Assembly (NCBI GenBank): GCA_963674545.2
Contig: CAXXFB010000001.1
Location: 1,984,001-2,048,000, forward strand
Length of the DNA stretch: 64,000 nucleotides
Origin: JABGQS01 sp963674545
GTDB lineage: Bacteria; Bacillota; Clostridia; Christensenellales; SZUA-584
Direction: 5' to 3'
In this document: piece after piece, positions 33,422-41,983 of the stretch
How positions within the stretch are numbered: the stretch's first letter is position 1
Layout of the letters: each line of letters opens with the position of its first letter
Position numbers and translations under genes: made by a program
Notes under the pieces: generated by a model
Seen by the model: only the letters and a program-made list of their open reading frames with translations
What the model was told of the DNA's origin: nothing
The model's database searches: none

Positions 33422-35646
33422 ATCGCACCCAGCGTTTCTTCCAGTTCCTTAAGCTCGTGGTCAAGTGTGGTATAGCGCCCCCTTATGCGGTTGTTGCTGA
33501 CCATATATTCTACTGTACTCTTCTGTCCAATTATTATTACCTTCTCCATAGCACGTGTCAGCGCAGTATACAAAAGATTACGTGAGAGAAACCTGCCTCC
33601 CGTTCCTCCGAAAAGCGGCATTATCACAACGGGAAATTCGCTGCCTTGAGACTTATGCACAGTAACTGCATATGCGTGCTCTATCTGCTCAAGCTCGTTG
33701 TAAGAATATATCGCATCTTTGCAGCCTTCAAAGCGTATGACCGCTTCCTTTGCTCCGTTGTTGATGCTGACTATCCGACCAAGGTCTCCGTTGAAGACGC
33801 CTATACCGCTTCCGCCGTACTCTCTGCCGTCGCTGTAGTGCCACTCCATAGTGTAGTTGTTCTTTATCTGCATCACCTTGTCGCCCTGCCGGAAGGTGGT
33901 GTCTTTTATCTTCACTTCATTTTTCGACGCAAGCCAAGGATTAAGCAGCTCTCGTATCTGCTGGTTTATATTATGTACGCCCAATATCCCCTTCTTTACC
34001 GGACAGAGTATCTGGGTGTCTTCGAGTATGTCATAGCTCTCGCTGAGCTCCTGCGTAACCAGCTTTTTGATATATTCAAGCACGTCTTCCGGAGTTTGCT
34101 GCGGCACAAACACAAAATCTCCCGTAACATAGAACTGCGGCTGCTCTCCGGCGTTCACTCTATGGGCGTTCTCTACTATATTGCCGCCTTCCTTCTGGCG
34201 GTAGAACTTCGTCAGCTTGCTCACAGTGAACACGTCCGACTTTATAACGTCGCGCAGCACGTTGCCCGGCCCGACCGACGGAAGCTGGTCTGCATCGCCG
34301 ACGATTATCAGCCTTGTGCCTGCGCTGAGCGCCCTTAGCAGTGAGTTCATCAGAAAAATATCTATCATCGAAGCTTCGTCAACTATAACCGCTTCCGCTT
34401 CCAACGGATTTTCTTCGTCACGTATGAACCTGGCGCTCTCGCCAAAGTCATCCTCGTCCACGCCTTTGCCGTATTCGAGCAGACGGTGTATCGTCTTTGC
34501 TTCCCTTCCGGTAGACTGCTCTATCCTCTTTGCTGCCCTGCCCGTAGGCGCACACAGCACTGTCTCTATGCCGCTCATCTCAAATATGCTGATGATAGCT
34601 TTTATTATTGTCGTCTTTCCTGTGCCCGGGCCGCCTGTTATCACTTCCACCTGTCCGCCCAGCGCAGATAGCACCGCCCGCTCCTGCTCTTCGGAAAGCT
34701 CAACGTTTCCTATATATCTTTCGTAAGCTTTTATAGGGTCTTTTATCTTTATCCTTGGCTCATCTTTAGACAGCATAAAAAGCCGCCTTGCCACGTCCGA
34801 CTCCGCAAAGTAAGCGGATTTATAGAACACAGCCGGGGTGCTGTTTACGATTTTTTGCTCTATCTGCCCGTCCTGCGTCAGCATACTCAGCCTAGTTTCA
34901 ACAAGCTCCGGTTTAACTCCCAGCCTCTCGCCCGCTTTTCTGACGGCCTCGCCCCTCGGCAGGCATGTGTGCCCGTCCTGCATCGCCATCTTAAGCTCGT
35001 GTTTGATGCCGTTGTCTATCCTGAATTCGCTCGTGCTCTCTATGCCCATATTAGCGGCTATCCTGTCCGCACGCTCAAAACCAATGCCTACGATATCCTC
35101 TATCATGCGGTACGGATTGTGCGCTATAAGCTCTGCCGCAGCGCTTCCGTACTTCTCAAACGCCCTGAAAGCCTGCTTCACCGACAGCCCCAGGTTCTGC
35201 AGGTCGATTATTATCTGTTTCACGCCGACGTGCTCTGAAAAGCTCTCGTAAATATTTCGGCTCATCTTTGCGCTTATGCCGCTCACTTCCGCTAAAAGTT
35301 CCGGCGAATTCTCTATTATCTCAAACGTCTGCTCGCCGAACCTGTCCACTATCCGCCCGGCAATAGCCTCGCCTACGCCCTTTATAAGCCCGCTTGCGAG
35401 GAACATCTTTATAGACTCTGCGGTGTTGGGCAGCCGTGTCTCTACGCTCTTTGCGACGAACTGCTGTCCATACACCTTGTGCTCGCTCCACGAGCCGAAC
35501 AGCCTTATGAACTCGCCCTCGTGTATGTGCGGCATGCACCCAACAGCGGTCGTTAAAAGGCCGTCGAAATCCATCGACAGCACCGTCCAGCCGTTTTCGT
35601 CGTTCCGGAAAACTACCTCAAGAACTGTTCCTTCTATACTAGTCAT
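33418..35646 (-). CDS. recD2: RecD2-type ATP-dependent DNA helicase
   Basis: About 742 residues of the SF1B RecD2/TraA family. It has an N-terminal OB-like region (about 1-75), tandem helix-hairpin-helix segments (about 85-200), Walker A GGPGTGKTT near 345, Walker B VIVDEASMID, GDADQLPSVG, and the C-terminal UvrD-like part with VTVHKSQGSEFP. It unwinds DNA 5'-3' in repair without RecBC. The ATG at 35646 is favoured over GTG 35652. It is coupled to comF downstream. Confidence 0.95.
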   Translation of the reverse strand: MTSIEGTVLEVVFRNDENGWTVLSMDFDGLLTTAVGCMPHIHEGEFIRLFGSWSEHKVYGQQFVAKSVETRLPNTAESIKMFLASGLIKGVGEAIAGRIVDRFGEQTFEIIENSPELLAEVSGISAKMSRNIYESFSEHVGVKQIIIDLQNLGLSVKQAFRAFEKYGSAAAELIAHNPYRMIEDIVGIGFERADRIAANMGIESTSEFRIDNGIKHELKMAMQDGHTCLPRGEAVRKAGERLGVKPELVETRLSMLTQDGQIEQKIVNSTPAVFYKSAYFAESDVARRLFMLSKDEPRIKIKDPIKAYERYIGNVELSEEQERAVLSALGGQVEVITGGPGTGKTTIIKAIISIFEMSGIETVLCAPTGRAAKRIEQSTGREAKTIHRLLEYGKGVDEDDFGESARFIRDEENPLEAEAVIVDEASMIDIFLMNSLLRALSAGTRLIIVGDADQLPSVGPGNVLRDVIKSDVFTVSKLTKFYRQKEGGNIVENAHRVNAGEQPQFYVTGDFVFVPQQTPEDVLEYIKKLVTQELSESYDILEDTQILCPVKKGILGVHNINQQIRELLNPWLASKNEVKIKDTTFRQGDKVMQIKNNYTMEWHYSDGREYGGSGIGVFNGDLGRIVSINNGAKEAVIRFEGCKDAIYSYNELEQIEHAYAVTVHKSQGSEFPVVIMPLFGGTGGRFLSRNLLYTALTRAMEKVIIIGQKSTVEYMVSNNRIRGRYTTLDHELKELEETLGAI

Positions 35647-35653
35647 GCGCACC

Positions 35654-36202
35654 TCAATTTGTGATGCCTAATTCTTTTATTATCTTATTTTTTATCTCTT
35701 CTAAACTTTTTCTTTTTTCCAAATCATAATTTAAATCAATATATCTGATGTGACGCCTTAAATCGTCTTCATTCTTCTTATTTATCGCATTTTCAGTTTT
35801 ATAATAACTAAAATATAAATATTTTTTAACATACTTCTTATGTGCTTTTCTTACAAACAGATTTAGTGCTATCAGCAATACAGCACAAACAAATATAACT
35901 ATAACAAAAAATACGATTACAATATAATAATGAGTTGCCTTTATATAAAAAACATCCTTAAACATATAGTCAACAACTTGAAATATTGAACCCATTAAAA
36001 CAAGAATAAAACCACAGTTACATTCTATTCTTTGTAAGTAGCCATTTATTACATAATCATCATTACAACCCCAAGTCATAAAAGATTCGCTAATAAATGA
36101 TTTTGTTGGTTTTTTCATTATACCTCTAGATATAAACCAAACACCAATTATATTAATAGCTAGCCCGATAATAGAAAAATAGCTCAGATTAGTTTCACTC
36201 AT
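35654..36202 (-). CDS. Hypothetical AT-rich membrane protein
   Basis: 182 residues: one membrane helix at the N-terminus, one or two near 63-85, a strong one near 95-118, then a charged, Lys/Arg/Glu/Asn-rich helical tail. The gene is far more AT-rich than recD2 just downstream (7 bp away) and uses Lys, Asn and Ile heavily, suggesting recent acquisition. I do not recognise a family. Confidence 0.65.
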   Translation of the reverse strand: MSETNLSYFSIIGLAINIIGVWFISRGIMKKPTKSFISESFMTWGCNDDYVINGYLQRIECNCGFILVLMGSIFQVVDYMFKDVFYIKATHYYIVIVFFVIVIFVCAVLLIALNLFVRKAHKKYVKKYLYFSYYKTENAINKKNEDDLRRHIRYIDLNYDLEKRKSLEEIKNKIIKELGITN

Positions 36203-36356
36203 TTTCTTTTACCTCAAATAATTATAGAACTATTGTACCATATGTTGGATGGAATGTGTGAAGTATTCATATAATGATCTATTCTACTTAAAATGTTAGA
36301 AGAGTTGTTTTTTATCCCATTTTAATAGCCATACTTATACTCATCTTAAACACAGC

Positions 36357-37616
36357 CTATCTCCACTTACCCCCGCACACCCTGTGCATCTCTTCAGTTA
36401 TATGAAACCAGCGCATGGTGTCGTTGTTCTGCGGATAAAACTCATAGAACTCAGACCTGTAGAATGTATAAAACCTGGATATGTCCGTGCACATTCCGAA
36501 AGTCGGTACACTCTCCGTCGGCAATGCAAACGTGAACGGCTCTCCGTGCAGCGTGCCGTCGTATTTTAATCCCTGCCTTGATATGCTAAGCATACCTTCT
36601 CCGGCTATAATTGACGTTTCGCTGCTTTTGAGCCTCTTATATTTGGGCAGCACGCCCAGCTTCACCTGTCCGGCGAAAATGAAGTCCTCGTCAGCCACCT
36701 GCTGTTTTGCTTTCTCCCGCTCCAGTTTGTACCACTGTGTCACCGTTTCTGTTATCACGCAGCTTTCATCCAGCGGGATAAGGTCATAATACTCGTTTAC
36801 CTCAGCGCCGTTTGAGCACTCTGCGCACTTTATTATATTGCCCTGCGTCTGCATTCTATACAGCGAGCCGCACTTCGGGCACAGATACAATAGGTCACCT
36901 AAGTTCTTTGCCATCTCGCCCTTGCCCTTATAGCTTGCTCTTGCGGTCTTGTTCCATTCATAGTCATCATGCGCCAGCGCTTCGTTCAGCCTTGCCTGCA
37001 CCTGCTCTGCGCTCATAGTTTCAAGCTGCCGCGGAGTAAAGAGCGTATCTACGACTATCTCTACCCTGCCGGGGCGTGTGTCAAGGCAGTGTTTTGTGTT
37101 GGTAAAATACCCTCCGGCAATCTTCGTGTAATACACCGTCACGCCAAGGTGCTTTAGCAGCTTGCCGCTGCCCACCGCGCACGACTGTGTGCTTCCCGAA
37201 ATAGAGTTCATGCCTTCCGGGAATATGCATATATGTCCGCCGTTTTTTATAACACGTATTATCTCGCTGACCGCATGAACATCCGGCGCAAAGTTACGCT
37301 TTGGTATCACGCCTGTAAGCGCAAATATTGGGTACAGGTGCGATCTGAAAAACTCGTTGTATCCGACTACGTAGTTTAGCCTATGAGGAAGCACTGCAGG
37401 CGCAGTGTAAAGATAGTCCACACGTGAAGAATGGTTACTTACAAGCACATAGGCGTTCTTGTCCTTGTTTGGGCGCACTTTATATGTAAACCTTATTCCC
37501 AGTTTCCTGTTCAGCGCCAGCATCCATATCCTTATCAGTATGATGTATACAAGTGCAATCGGCCTGCCTATGGTCTTTCTCTCCAGTTTCTCCTGCAGTG
37601 TAAGTTTTTCTTTCAT
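36357..37616 (-). CDS. Acyltransferase (PlsC-like) with C-terminal zinc ribbon
   Basis: About 419 residues. An N-terminal LPLAT domain has the catalytic NHSSRVD near 70 and the glycerophosphate-binding FPEGMNS near 140. After about residue 240 comes a zinc ribbon (CPKC and CAEC) and a further domain of about 130 residues of unknown type. The ATG at 37616 follows GGGAG; a longer frame upstream lacks a ribosome binding site. A membrane phospholipid or related acyl-transfer role is likely, but the added ribbon domain is unusual for PlsC. Confidence 0.82.
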   Translation of the reverse strand: MKEKLTLQEKLERKTIGRPIALVYIILIRIWMLALNRKLGIRFTYKVRPNKDKNAYVLVSNHSSRVDYLYTAPAVLPHRLNYVVGYNEFFRSHLYPIFALTGVIPKRNFAPDVHAVSEIIRVIKNGGHICIFPEGMNSISGSTQSCAVGSGKLLKHLGVTVYYTKIAGGYFTNTKHCLDTRPGRVEIVVDTLFTPRQLETMSAEQVQARLNEALAHDDYEWNKTARASYKGKGEMAKNLGDLLYLCPKCGSLYRMQTQGNIIKCAECSNGAEVNEYYDLIPLDESCVITETVTQWYKLEREKAKQQVADEDFIFAGQVKLGVLPKYKRLKSSETSIIAGEGMLSISRQGLKYDGTLHGEPFTFALPTESVPTFGMCTDISRFYTFYRSEFYEFYPQNNDTMRWFHITEEMHRVCGGKWR

Positions 37617-37673
37617 AGCAGCTCCCGGTAATAAATATTTTATAAATCCGAAAAAGGGTCTGTCCACAGTCTC

Positions 37674-37862
37674 GGGGTTTTTCAGATTGGCGCAAGACAA
37701 GGAATCTCCACCCCGTTGAAATCATTTCAACGGGGACTCCGGGCAAAACTTGCAAAAGATGAGGTAGAATAGCTTATTCACCGAAGTTTTTACAAGTGAA
37801 GCTGACACAGTAAGACATTTTTGCTTTGCAAAAATGACGTTTGCACCAATCTGGGACACCCC
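37674..37862. repeat. MITE-like palindromic element
   Basis: Outer inverted arms of 22 bp match at 18 positions (37674-37695 and 37841-37862, core CAGATTGG-C/T-GCAA). Inside are a perfect 12-bp-arm hairpin CCCCGTTGAAAT-C-ATTTCAACGGGG (37711-37735) and a smaller one CATTTTTGC-TTT-GCAAAAATG (37816-37836). A and T runs flank both ends. No transposase is present. It separates the acyltransferase gene from a DUF6054 gene. Target-site duplications were not evident. Confidence 0.6.
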
Positions 37863-37875
37863 TTTTTTTATTGCA

Positions 37876-38217
37876 TCAGTTAAAGCCGTGTCCCTGCAGA
37901 ACTCTTGCTACAGTACCGACAAAGTTTTCTTCCGCTCCCCAAGAGAATCTGAACAGTGCGCCCTGCCCTCCGCCGGAGCCGACCGCATCAACATAAACCG
38001 TATCGAGGCTCTGCGTCAGCATGATAGACAAGCTCGCTCTGTTGCCAGAGCGCATATAGTATTTCTCGAACACAAGCATGACTGCAGCGCCTTCTCCGAC
38101 ACTTCTTTTAAACTCCCCTATAAGCTCACACGTTATACCGCTTGATTCGATCCCGTTTCGCAGTACCTGCGCTATTTCATCTATATTTCCTTTTCCGCTT
38201 ATGCTTAGTCTGTCCAT
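37876..38217 (-). CDS. DUF6054-like small protein
   Basis: 113 residues, soluble, alpha/beta pattern, containing MLVFEKYYMRSGNRASLSIML and a glycine-rich SGGGQGALF segment that recall DUF6054. Function unknown. Its stop codon lies just outside the palindromic element, so the element may provide or disturb its transcript end. Confidence in the gene is higher than in the family name. Confidence 0.7.
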   Translation of the reverse strand: MDRLSISGKGNIDEIAQVLRNGIESSGITCELIGEFKRSVGEGAAVMLVFEKYYMRSGNRASLSIMLTQSLDTVYVDAVGSGGGQGALFRFSWGAEENFVGTVARVLQGHGFN

Positions 38218-38414
38218 ATGTCTCCTTTTCCTTGTACTAGACCATTTATTATTGTCTTCAATACTACTATGAAACAGCTTAAAATTAAAGAAAATCTTTT
38301 GGCAGACGTTTGTCTGCTCCTATACGAAAACTATTTTTCAAAAAAGCTCTATCTTCGCAGCTGTCATGTAAAAAATTTACACCATGTTGTTTTAAGCTGT
38401 GTTATAATGCGTTT

Positions 38415-38879
38415 ATGGATATTCGGCTTGAAAAGGCATATAAGCAGGACATTGACGCACTCGATGCCATAATGAAACGTGCGTTTGCGCCGCTATATGA
38501 AGTTTACAAAGATGAAAAAAGTCCGTATCTTGAAAGCAAGGAGCGCTTTGAGTTCAAGATACTATATAAAGACGGCTGCTACTACAAAATATACTGCGGC
38601 GATATCCTCTGCGGCGGTTTGTTCGTATACCATAAAGACGGAATATACCGGATCGGCACGATATATATCGACCCCGAATACCAAAACAGGAAGATAGCGC
38701 AGTCAGCTCTTGCCCTTGTTTTTGAGATGTACCCAAAGGTCAAAACTTGGGAGCTGGATGTTCCTGCAGATCAGCCCGCCAACATACACTGCTATACCAG
38801 GATGGGCTTTGTCGACACCGGCAAACGTGAAGTAATAAACGAAAAGCTGACACTGGCTTATTATAAAAAGGAGCTCTAA
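38415..38879 (+). CDS. GNAT family N-acetyltransferase
   Basis: 154 residues with the acetyl-CoA region IGTIYIDPEYQNRKIAQSAL near 80-100 and the C-terminal NIHCYTRMGFVDTGK motif. Substrate unknown. The ATG at 38415 lies only 6 nt after an extended -10 box (TGTTATAAT, 38400-38408) and has no ribosome binding site, so the mRNA may be leaderless. Its stop overlaps the start of ywbE (TAATG). Confidence 0.87.
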   Translation: MDIRLEKAYKQDIDALDAIMKRAFAPLYEVYKDEKSPYLESKERFEFKILYKDGCYYKIYCGDILCGGLFVYHKDGIYRIGTIYIDPEYQNRKIAQSALALVFEMYPKVKTWELDVPADQPANIHCYTRMGFVDTGKREVINEKLTLAYYKKEL

Positions 38880-39070
38880 TGGACGGAACACAAAGAAAAG
38901 ATATTAAACCAGGCGATGAAGTAATGGTGGTGCAAAAGCAGGATCAGCGAACCGGTAAGCTTACTAAGGGCGTAGTCATGCGCATACTCACAAAATCGCC
39001 CTCCCATCCGCACGGCATCAAGGTGATGCTGGAAAGCGGGATCGTCGGCAGGGTAAAGCAAATATTATAA
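38879..39070 (+). CDS. ywbE: YwbE family protein
   Basis: 63 residues, the whole of a YwbE/DUF2196 domain (IKPGDEVMVVQKQDQRTGKLTKG and SHPHGIKVMLESGIVGRV). Small basic beta-rich protein of unknown function found in many bacteria. The start overlaps the GNAT stop, so it is translationally coupled. Confidence 0.9.
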   Translation: MDGTQRKDIKPGDEVMVVQKQDQRTGKLTKGVVMRILTKSPSHPHGIKVMLESGIVGRVKQIL

Positions 39071-39111
39071 CCTTCATTCCACAGAAGTTCACATTGGCGA
39101 AAACTCCATAT

Positions 39112-39135
39112 TAAAAAAAGCGGGCATCCCCGCTC
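39112..39135 (-). terminator. Terminator after dapB
   Basis: AGCGGG and CCCGCT on the minus strand with a short loop, followed by seven T. Confidence 0.8.
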
Positions 39136-39161
39136 TTATTTCTCATCATATACTCTGAATA

Positions 39162-39941
39162 CTATTTATCTACGTTAAACACTTTAAGGTTTCGTGCAAA
39201 GTTAAGATGAACCGCTTCTTCCATAGTGTATATTCCATTCGGTTTCGCTATCAGCCATTTTAAAGCATATATAGCGCCCTGACCAAACGCCGCCCTGTTC
39301 AGTGACTCGTGAGTTATGCGGATAGTCTGGTTCTGCAGCCCGAAAACCACTTCGTGTTTGCCGACTATACCGCCCACTCTGACAGAGTTTACGTGCCTTT
39401 CCTTATCAAGCCCCAGGTCTTCCGCTATCCTAAGGGCAGTGCCCGAATAGTCCGGCTTTTCCCTGAAATGCTCTTCGATTATCTCTATGTCCGCATCCGG
39501 CACTATTCTTTGCAGCAGCTTAGATATCTCAATCAAGAAGTTGATACCAAGCGTAATGTTCGGAGAATACAACACCGCCGTCTTTTTTCCGACTCTTTTT
39601 AGCAGCTTTACCTGCTTTTCATCATAGTTCGAGATCGCCGAAACTATCCTTGTTCCAACGTTAGCGGCAGCTTCATAAGTCTCGATAGCGCTCTTAATAG
39701 AAAAATCTATTATAACGTCAACAAAGTTCTCTTTAAAGAATGCGCTCTTGTTGATTGAGTCAACCGAATATATCCTGCCCCTTTTGCCTTCAAGCCCTAA
39801 TAGGCAGCTTGCATACTCACCTTCGTCTTTATGAGACTTCCTGATAACCCATTCAAGCTTGCACACGTCATCGCCTAGTAATTCTTTAGTTACATTTTTA
39901 CCTGTTTTTCCAAATCCAAAAACACCGACCGTAATTTCCAA
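39162..39941 (-). CDS. dapB: 4-hydroxy-tetrahydrodipicolinate reductase-like protein
   Basis: 259 residues. An N-terminal dinucleotide-binding segment has GVFGFGKTGKN. The catalytic region reads EEHFREKPDYSGTAL: the general His and Lys four residues apart and SGTA are kept, but the second His of the usual HH pair is Phe and one residue before SGTA is missing. DapB reduces a lysine/diaminopimelate pathway intermediate. The start is TTG behind AGGAGG. No other lysine genes are nearby, so it could be a divergent DapB or a paralogue. Confidence 0.8.
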   Translation of the reverse strand: MEITVGVFGFGKTGKNVTKELLGDDVCKLEWVIRKSHKDEGEYASCLLGLEGKRGRIYSVDSINKSAFFKENFVDVIIDFSIKSAIETYEAAANVGTRIVSAISNYDEKQVKLLKRVGKKTAVLYSPNITLGINFLIEISKLLQRIVPDADIEIIEEHFREKPDYSGTALRIAEDLGLDKERHVNSVRVGGIVGKHEVVFGLQNQTIRITHESLNRAAFGQGAIYALKWLIAKPNGIYTMEEAVHLNFARNLKVFNVDK

Positions 39942-40007
39942 TCCGGTTCCTCCTCATATTTTATAATAGATGGTACAAATAGTGCAGAAGTTCCACTTAG
40001 CTTATAT

Positions 40008-40036
40008 ATTATAGCAGATTATTCGGACAAAGTAAA
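40008..40036 (-). promoter_or_regulatory. dapB promoter
   Basis: On the minus strand TTTACT (40036-40031) and TATAAT (40013-40008) are 17 bp apart, directly after the metK terminator. Confidence 0.6.
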
Positions 40037-40064
40037 AAATGTAGTAATATAATCCATATTATAC

Positions 40065-40095
40065 AAAAAGCAGCAGATTTTTACCTGCTGCTTTT
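40065..40095. terminator. Terminator after metK
   Basis: AAAAGCAGCAG and CTGCTGCTTTT form a perfect stem with a short A/T loop. It is symmetrical enough to work in both directions and lies just past the metK stop. Confidence 0.85.
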
Positions 40096-40119
40096 ATTTA
40101 TAACCTGTTCTTTACCGCC

Positions 40120-41250
40120 TTATCCCAGCCTGTCCACCATATCGAGCTTCTCCCACGGCAGGTCAAGCTCAGGCCGTCCAAAATGACCGTAGCTTGCCGT
40201 CTGTTTATATATCGGCGCACGCAGCCCGAGTCGCTCTATTATAGCCGCAGGCCGCAGGTCAAACGTGTGCTTGATGCGGTGGACTATCTCTGCATCGCTC
40301 AGCATGCCAGTTCCGTGAGTATCAACGCATATAGACACAGGCTCTGCCACGCCAATTGCGTATGCCAGAACTATCTCACAGCGTTCCGCTACCCCTGCCG
40401 CAACCACGTTCTTTGCAATGTGTCTTGCCGCATACGCTGCGCTTCTGTCCACTTTACTTGGGTCTTTGCCGGAAAAAGCGCCGCCGCCGTGGCGTGCATA
40501 TCCGCCGTAAGTATCGACGATTATCTTCCTACCCGTAAGCCCGGAGTCGCCCGCCGGACCGCCGATAACGAACCTTCCTGTTGGGTTAACAAAATAGACC
40601 GTGTTGTCGTCAAGCAAATTTTGCGGTATCACCGGCTTTATGACGTGCTCCATGATGTCTATTTTCACCTGCTCTTCGGTCACATCCTCCGAGTGCTGGG
40701 CGGAAACAACTATAGCATCCACACGCACAGGAATGTTTCCCTCATACTCTACCGTGACCTGAGCTTTGCCGTCCGGCCTCAGGTATTCAAGCGTTCCGTC
40801 TTTGCGCACCTGTGCCAGCCTGCGTGTCAGTTTGTGCGCAAGAGTTATCGGCATGGGCATAAGCTCATCCGTTTCCCTGCACGCATACCCTATCATCATG
40901 CCCTGGTCCCCGGCGCCCTGGTCCGCCTTGTTAACACCCATAGCGATGTCGGGCGACTGCTCGTCGATAGACAAAAGTATGCCGCACGTGTCCGCATCAA
41001 AGCCGTACTTTGCTCTCGTGAAACCAATGTCTCGTATAGTTTCTCTTGCTGTCTTTGCAATGTCCACATAGCAGTCCGTCGTGATCTCTCCCATCACAAG
41101 CACAAGGCCTGTGGTCACTGCCGTTTCGCATGCCACTCTGGCGTTCGGGTCATCTTTTAGTATAGCGTCAAGTACGCTGTCGCTTATCTGATCGCATATC
41201 TTGTCCGGATGCCCTTCTGTTACCGATTCTGATGTAAATACTCTTCTCAT
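40120..41250 (-). CDS. metK: S-adenosylmethionine synthetase
   Basis: About 376 residues. Start chosen at ATG 41250 (MRRVFTSESVTEGHPDK), with AGGAG 8 nt upstream. Signature motifs GHPDKICDQ, GAGDQGMMIGYA and GGGAFSGKDPSKVDRSAAY are all present. It makes SAM from methionine and ATP. Expression is under a SAM-I riboswitch in the leader, giving product feedback. Confidence 0.97.
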   Translation of the reverse strand: MRRVFTSESVTEGHPDKICDQISDSVLDAILKDDPNARVACETAVTTGLVLVMGEITTDCYVDIAKTARETIRDIGFTRAKYGFDADTCGILLSIDEQSPDIAMGVNKADQGAGDQGMMIGYACRETDELMPMPITLAHKLTRRLAQVRKDGTLEYLRPDGKAQVTVEYEGNIPVRVDAIVVSAQHSEDVTEEQVKIDIMEHVIKPVIPQNLLDDNTVYFVNPTGRFVIGGPAGDSGLTGRKIIVDTYGGYARHGGGAFSGKDPSKVDRSAAYAARHIAKNVVAAGVAERCEIVLAYAIGVAEPVSICVDTHGTGMLSDAEIVHRIKHTFDLRPAAIIERLGLRAPIYKQTASYGHFGRPELDLPWEKLDMVDRLG

Positions 41251-41274
41251 TTTGTTTGTCTCCTGTTCTTTTAT

Positions 41275-41408
41275 CAAAAAAACCCCGCAAAAGCGAGGCA
41301 GAAAAATGTCTTTTCTTCCTCATCTTTCGGGAATTGGCACCGCAGGGCTTTATAAGCCTAGGTTGCCGGGTTTCATAGGGCCCGTCCCTCCACCGCTCTT
41401 GATAAGGG
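41275..41408 (-). ncRNA. SAM-I riboswitch (S-box) with terminator
   Basis: On the minus strand the leader shows the S-box core: P1 strands CTTATC and GATGAG, AAGAGCGGTGGAGGGAC, CCTATGAAACCCGGCAACC, and GGTGCCAATTCC. A terminator CCTCGC-TTTT-GCGGGG with seven T (41298-41275) follows. SAM binding should favour termination ahead of metK. Confidence 0.95.
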
Positions 41409-41424
41409 GTTTTTATGTAGCTTT

Positions 41425-41452
41425 ATAATATCACAAACGCTTTAAGTTGCAA
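41425..41452 (-). promoter_or_regulatory. metK leader promoter
   Basis: On the minus strand TTGCAA (41452-41447) and TATTAT (41430-41425) are 16 bp apart. The -35 lies inside the end of the upstream gene. Confidence 0.6.
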
Positions 41453-41894
41453 ACCCCCAAATAATCCAAACTAAAACTCCGGCAACGCAGTTTGCCACGA
41501 ATATTATTGGCAGCGCAGTCTTCATCCTTATATCGAAAAGCCCGGCTACCATAGAGCCCGTCCATACTCCGGTAGTAGGCAGCGGGATAGCCACCAATAT
41601 AAACAAAAAAGCAAGCTCACCGTATTTTTTCAGCCCGCCTCCCCTTTTTACAAGCCGCCGCTGCTGCCACTCACCAAACCTATTGAATACTTTAATGTTG
41701 CTATTCTGGAACCATTCCAGTATCCGCCGTGTCAGCAGTATAAGAGCTGGCGAGAACAGCATAGACCCGAAAACGGCCAGAAGAAAACAGTGAAGTTCCG
41801 GCACGCCGAGACTCATTCCGACGGGGATAGCTCCTTTAAGTTCTATTATTGGTACTGCCGACAGTGCAAACACCGCCAGATAATTCCAAATCAT
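41442..41894 (-). CDS. Small multidrug export protein family (COG2426)
   Basis: 150 residues, four hydrophobic segments. It opens with the family pattern ELKGAIPVG and has AIPLPTTGVWTGS in the middle, as in COG2426/PF06695 proteins. The name is historic; transport of drugs is not established for most members. Upstream of metK and divergent from ttcA. Confidence 0.85.
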   Translation of the reverse strand: MIWNYLAVFALSAVPIIELKGAIPVGMSLGVPELHCFLLAVFGSMLFSPALILLTRRILEWFQNSNIKVFNRFGEWQQRRLVKRGGGLKKYGELAFLFILVAIPLPTTGVWTGSMVAGLFDIRMKTALPIIFVANCVAGVLVWIIWGFAT

Positions 41895-41983
41895 AACGTC
41901 TTTCCTTTGCTGCTTCTAATTTCTTACTATTCTATCTTAAATGATGCTTTGTTTGCAATGCTTTTACTGATATAATATGTGTC

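Noticed and set aside
40183..41160. A 325-codon plus-strand open frame opposite metK
   Set aside because: It lies fully antisense to the well-supported metK gene, has no ribosome binding site or recognisable domain, and is rich in Cys, His, Arg and Tyr as expected for a shadow frame.
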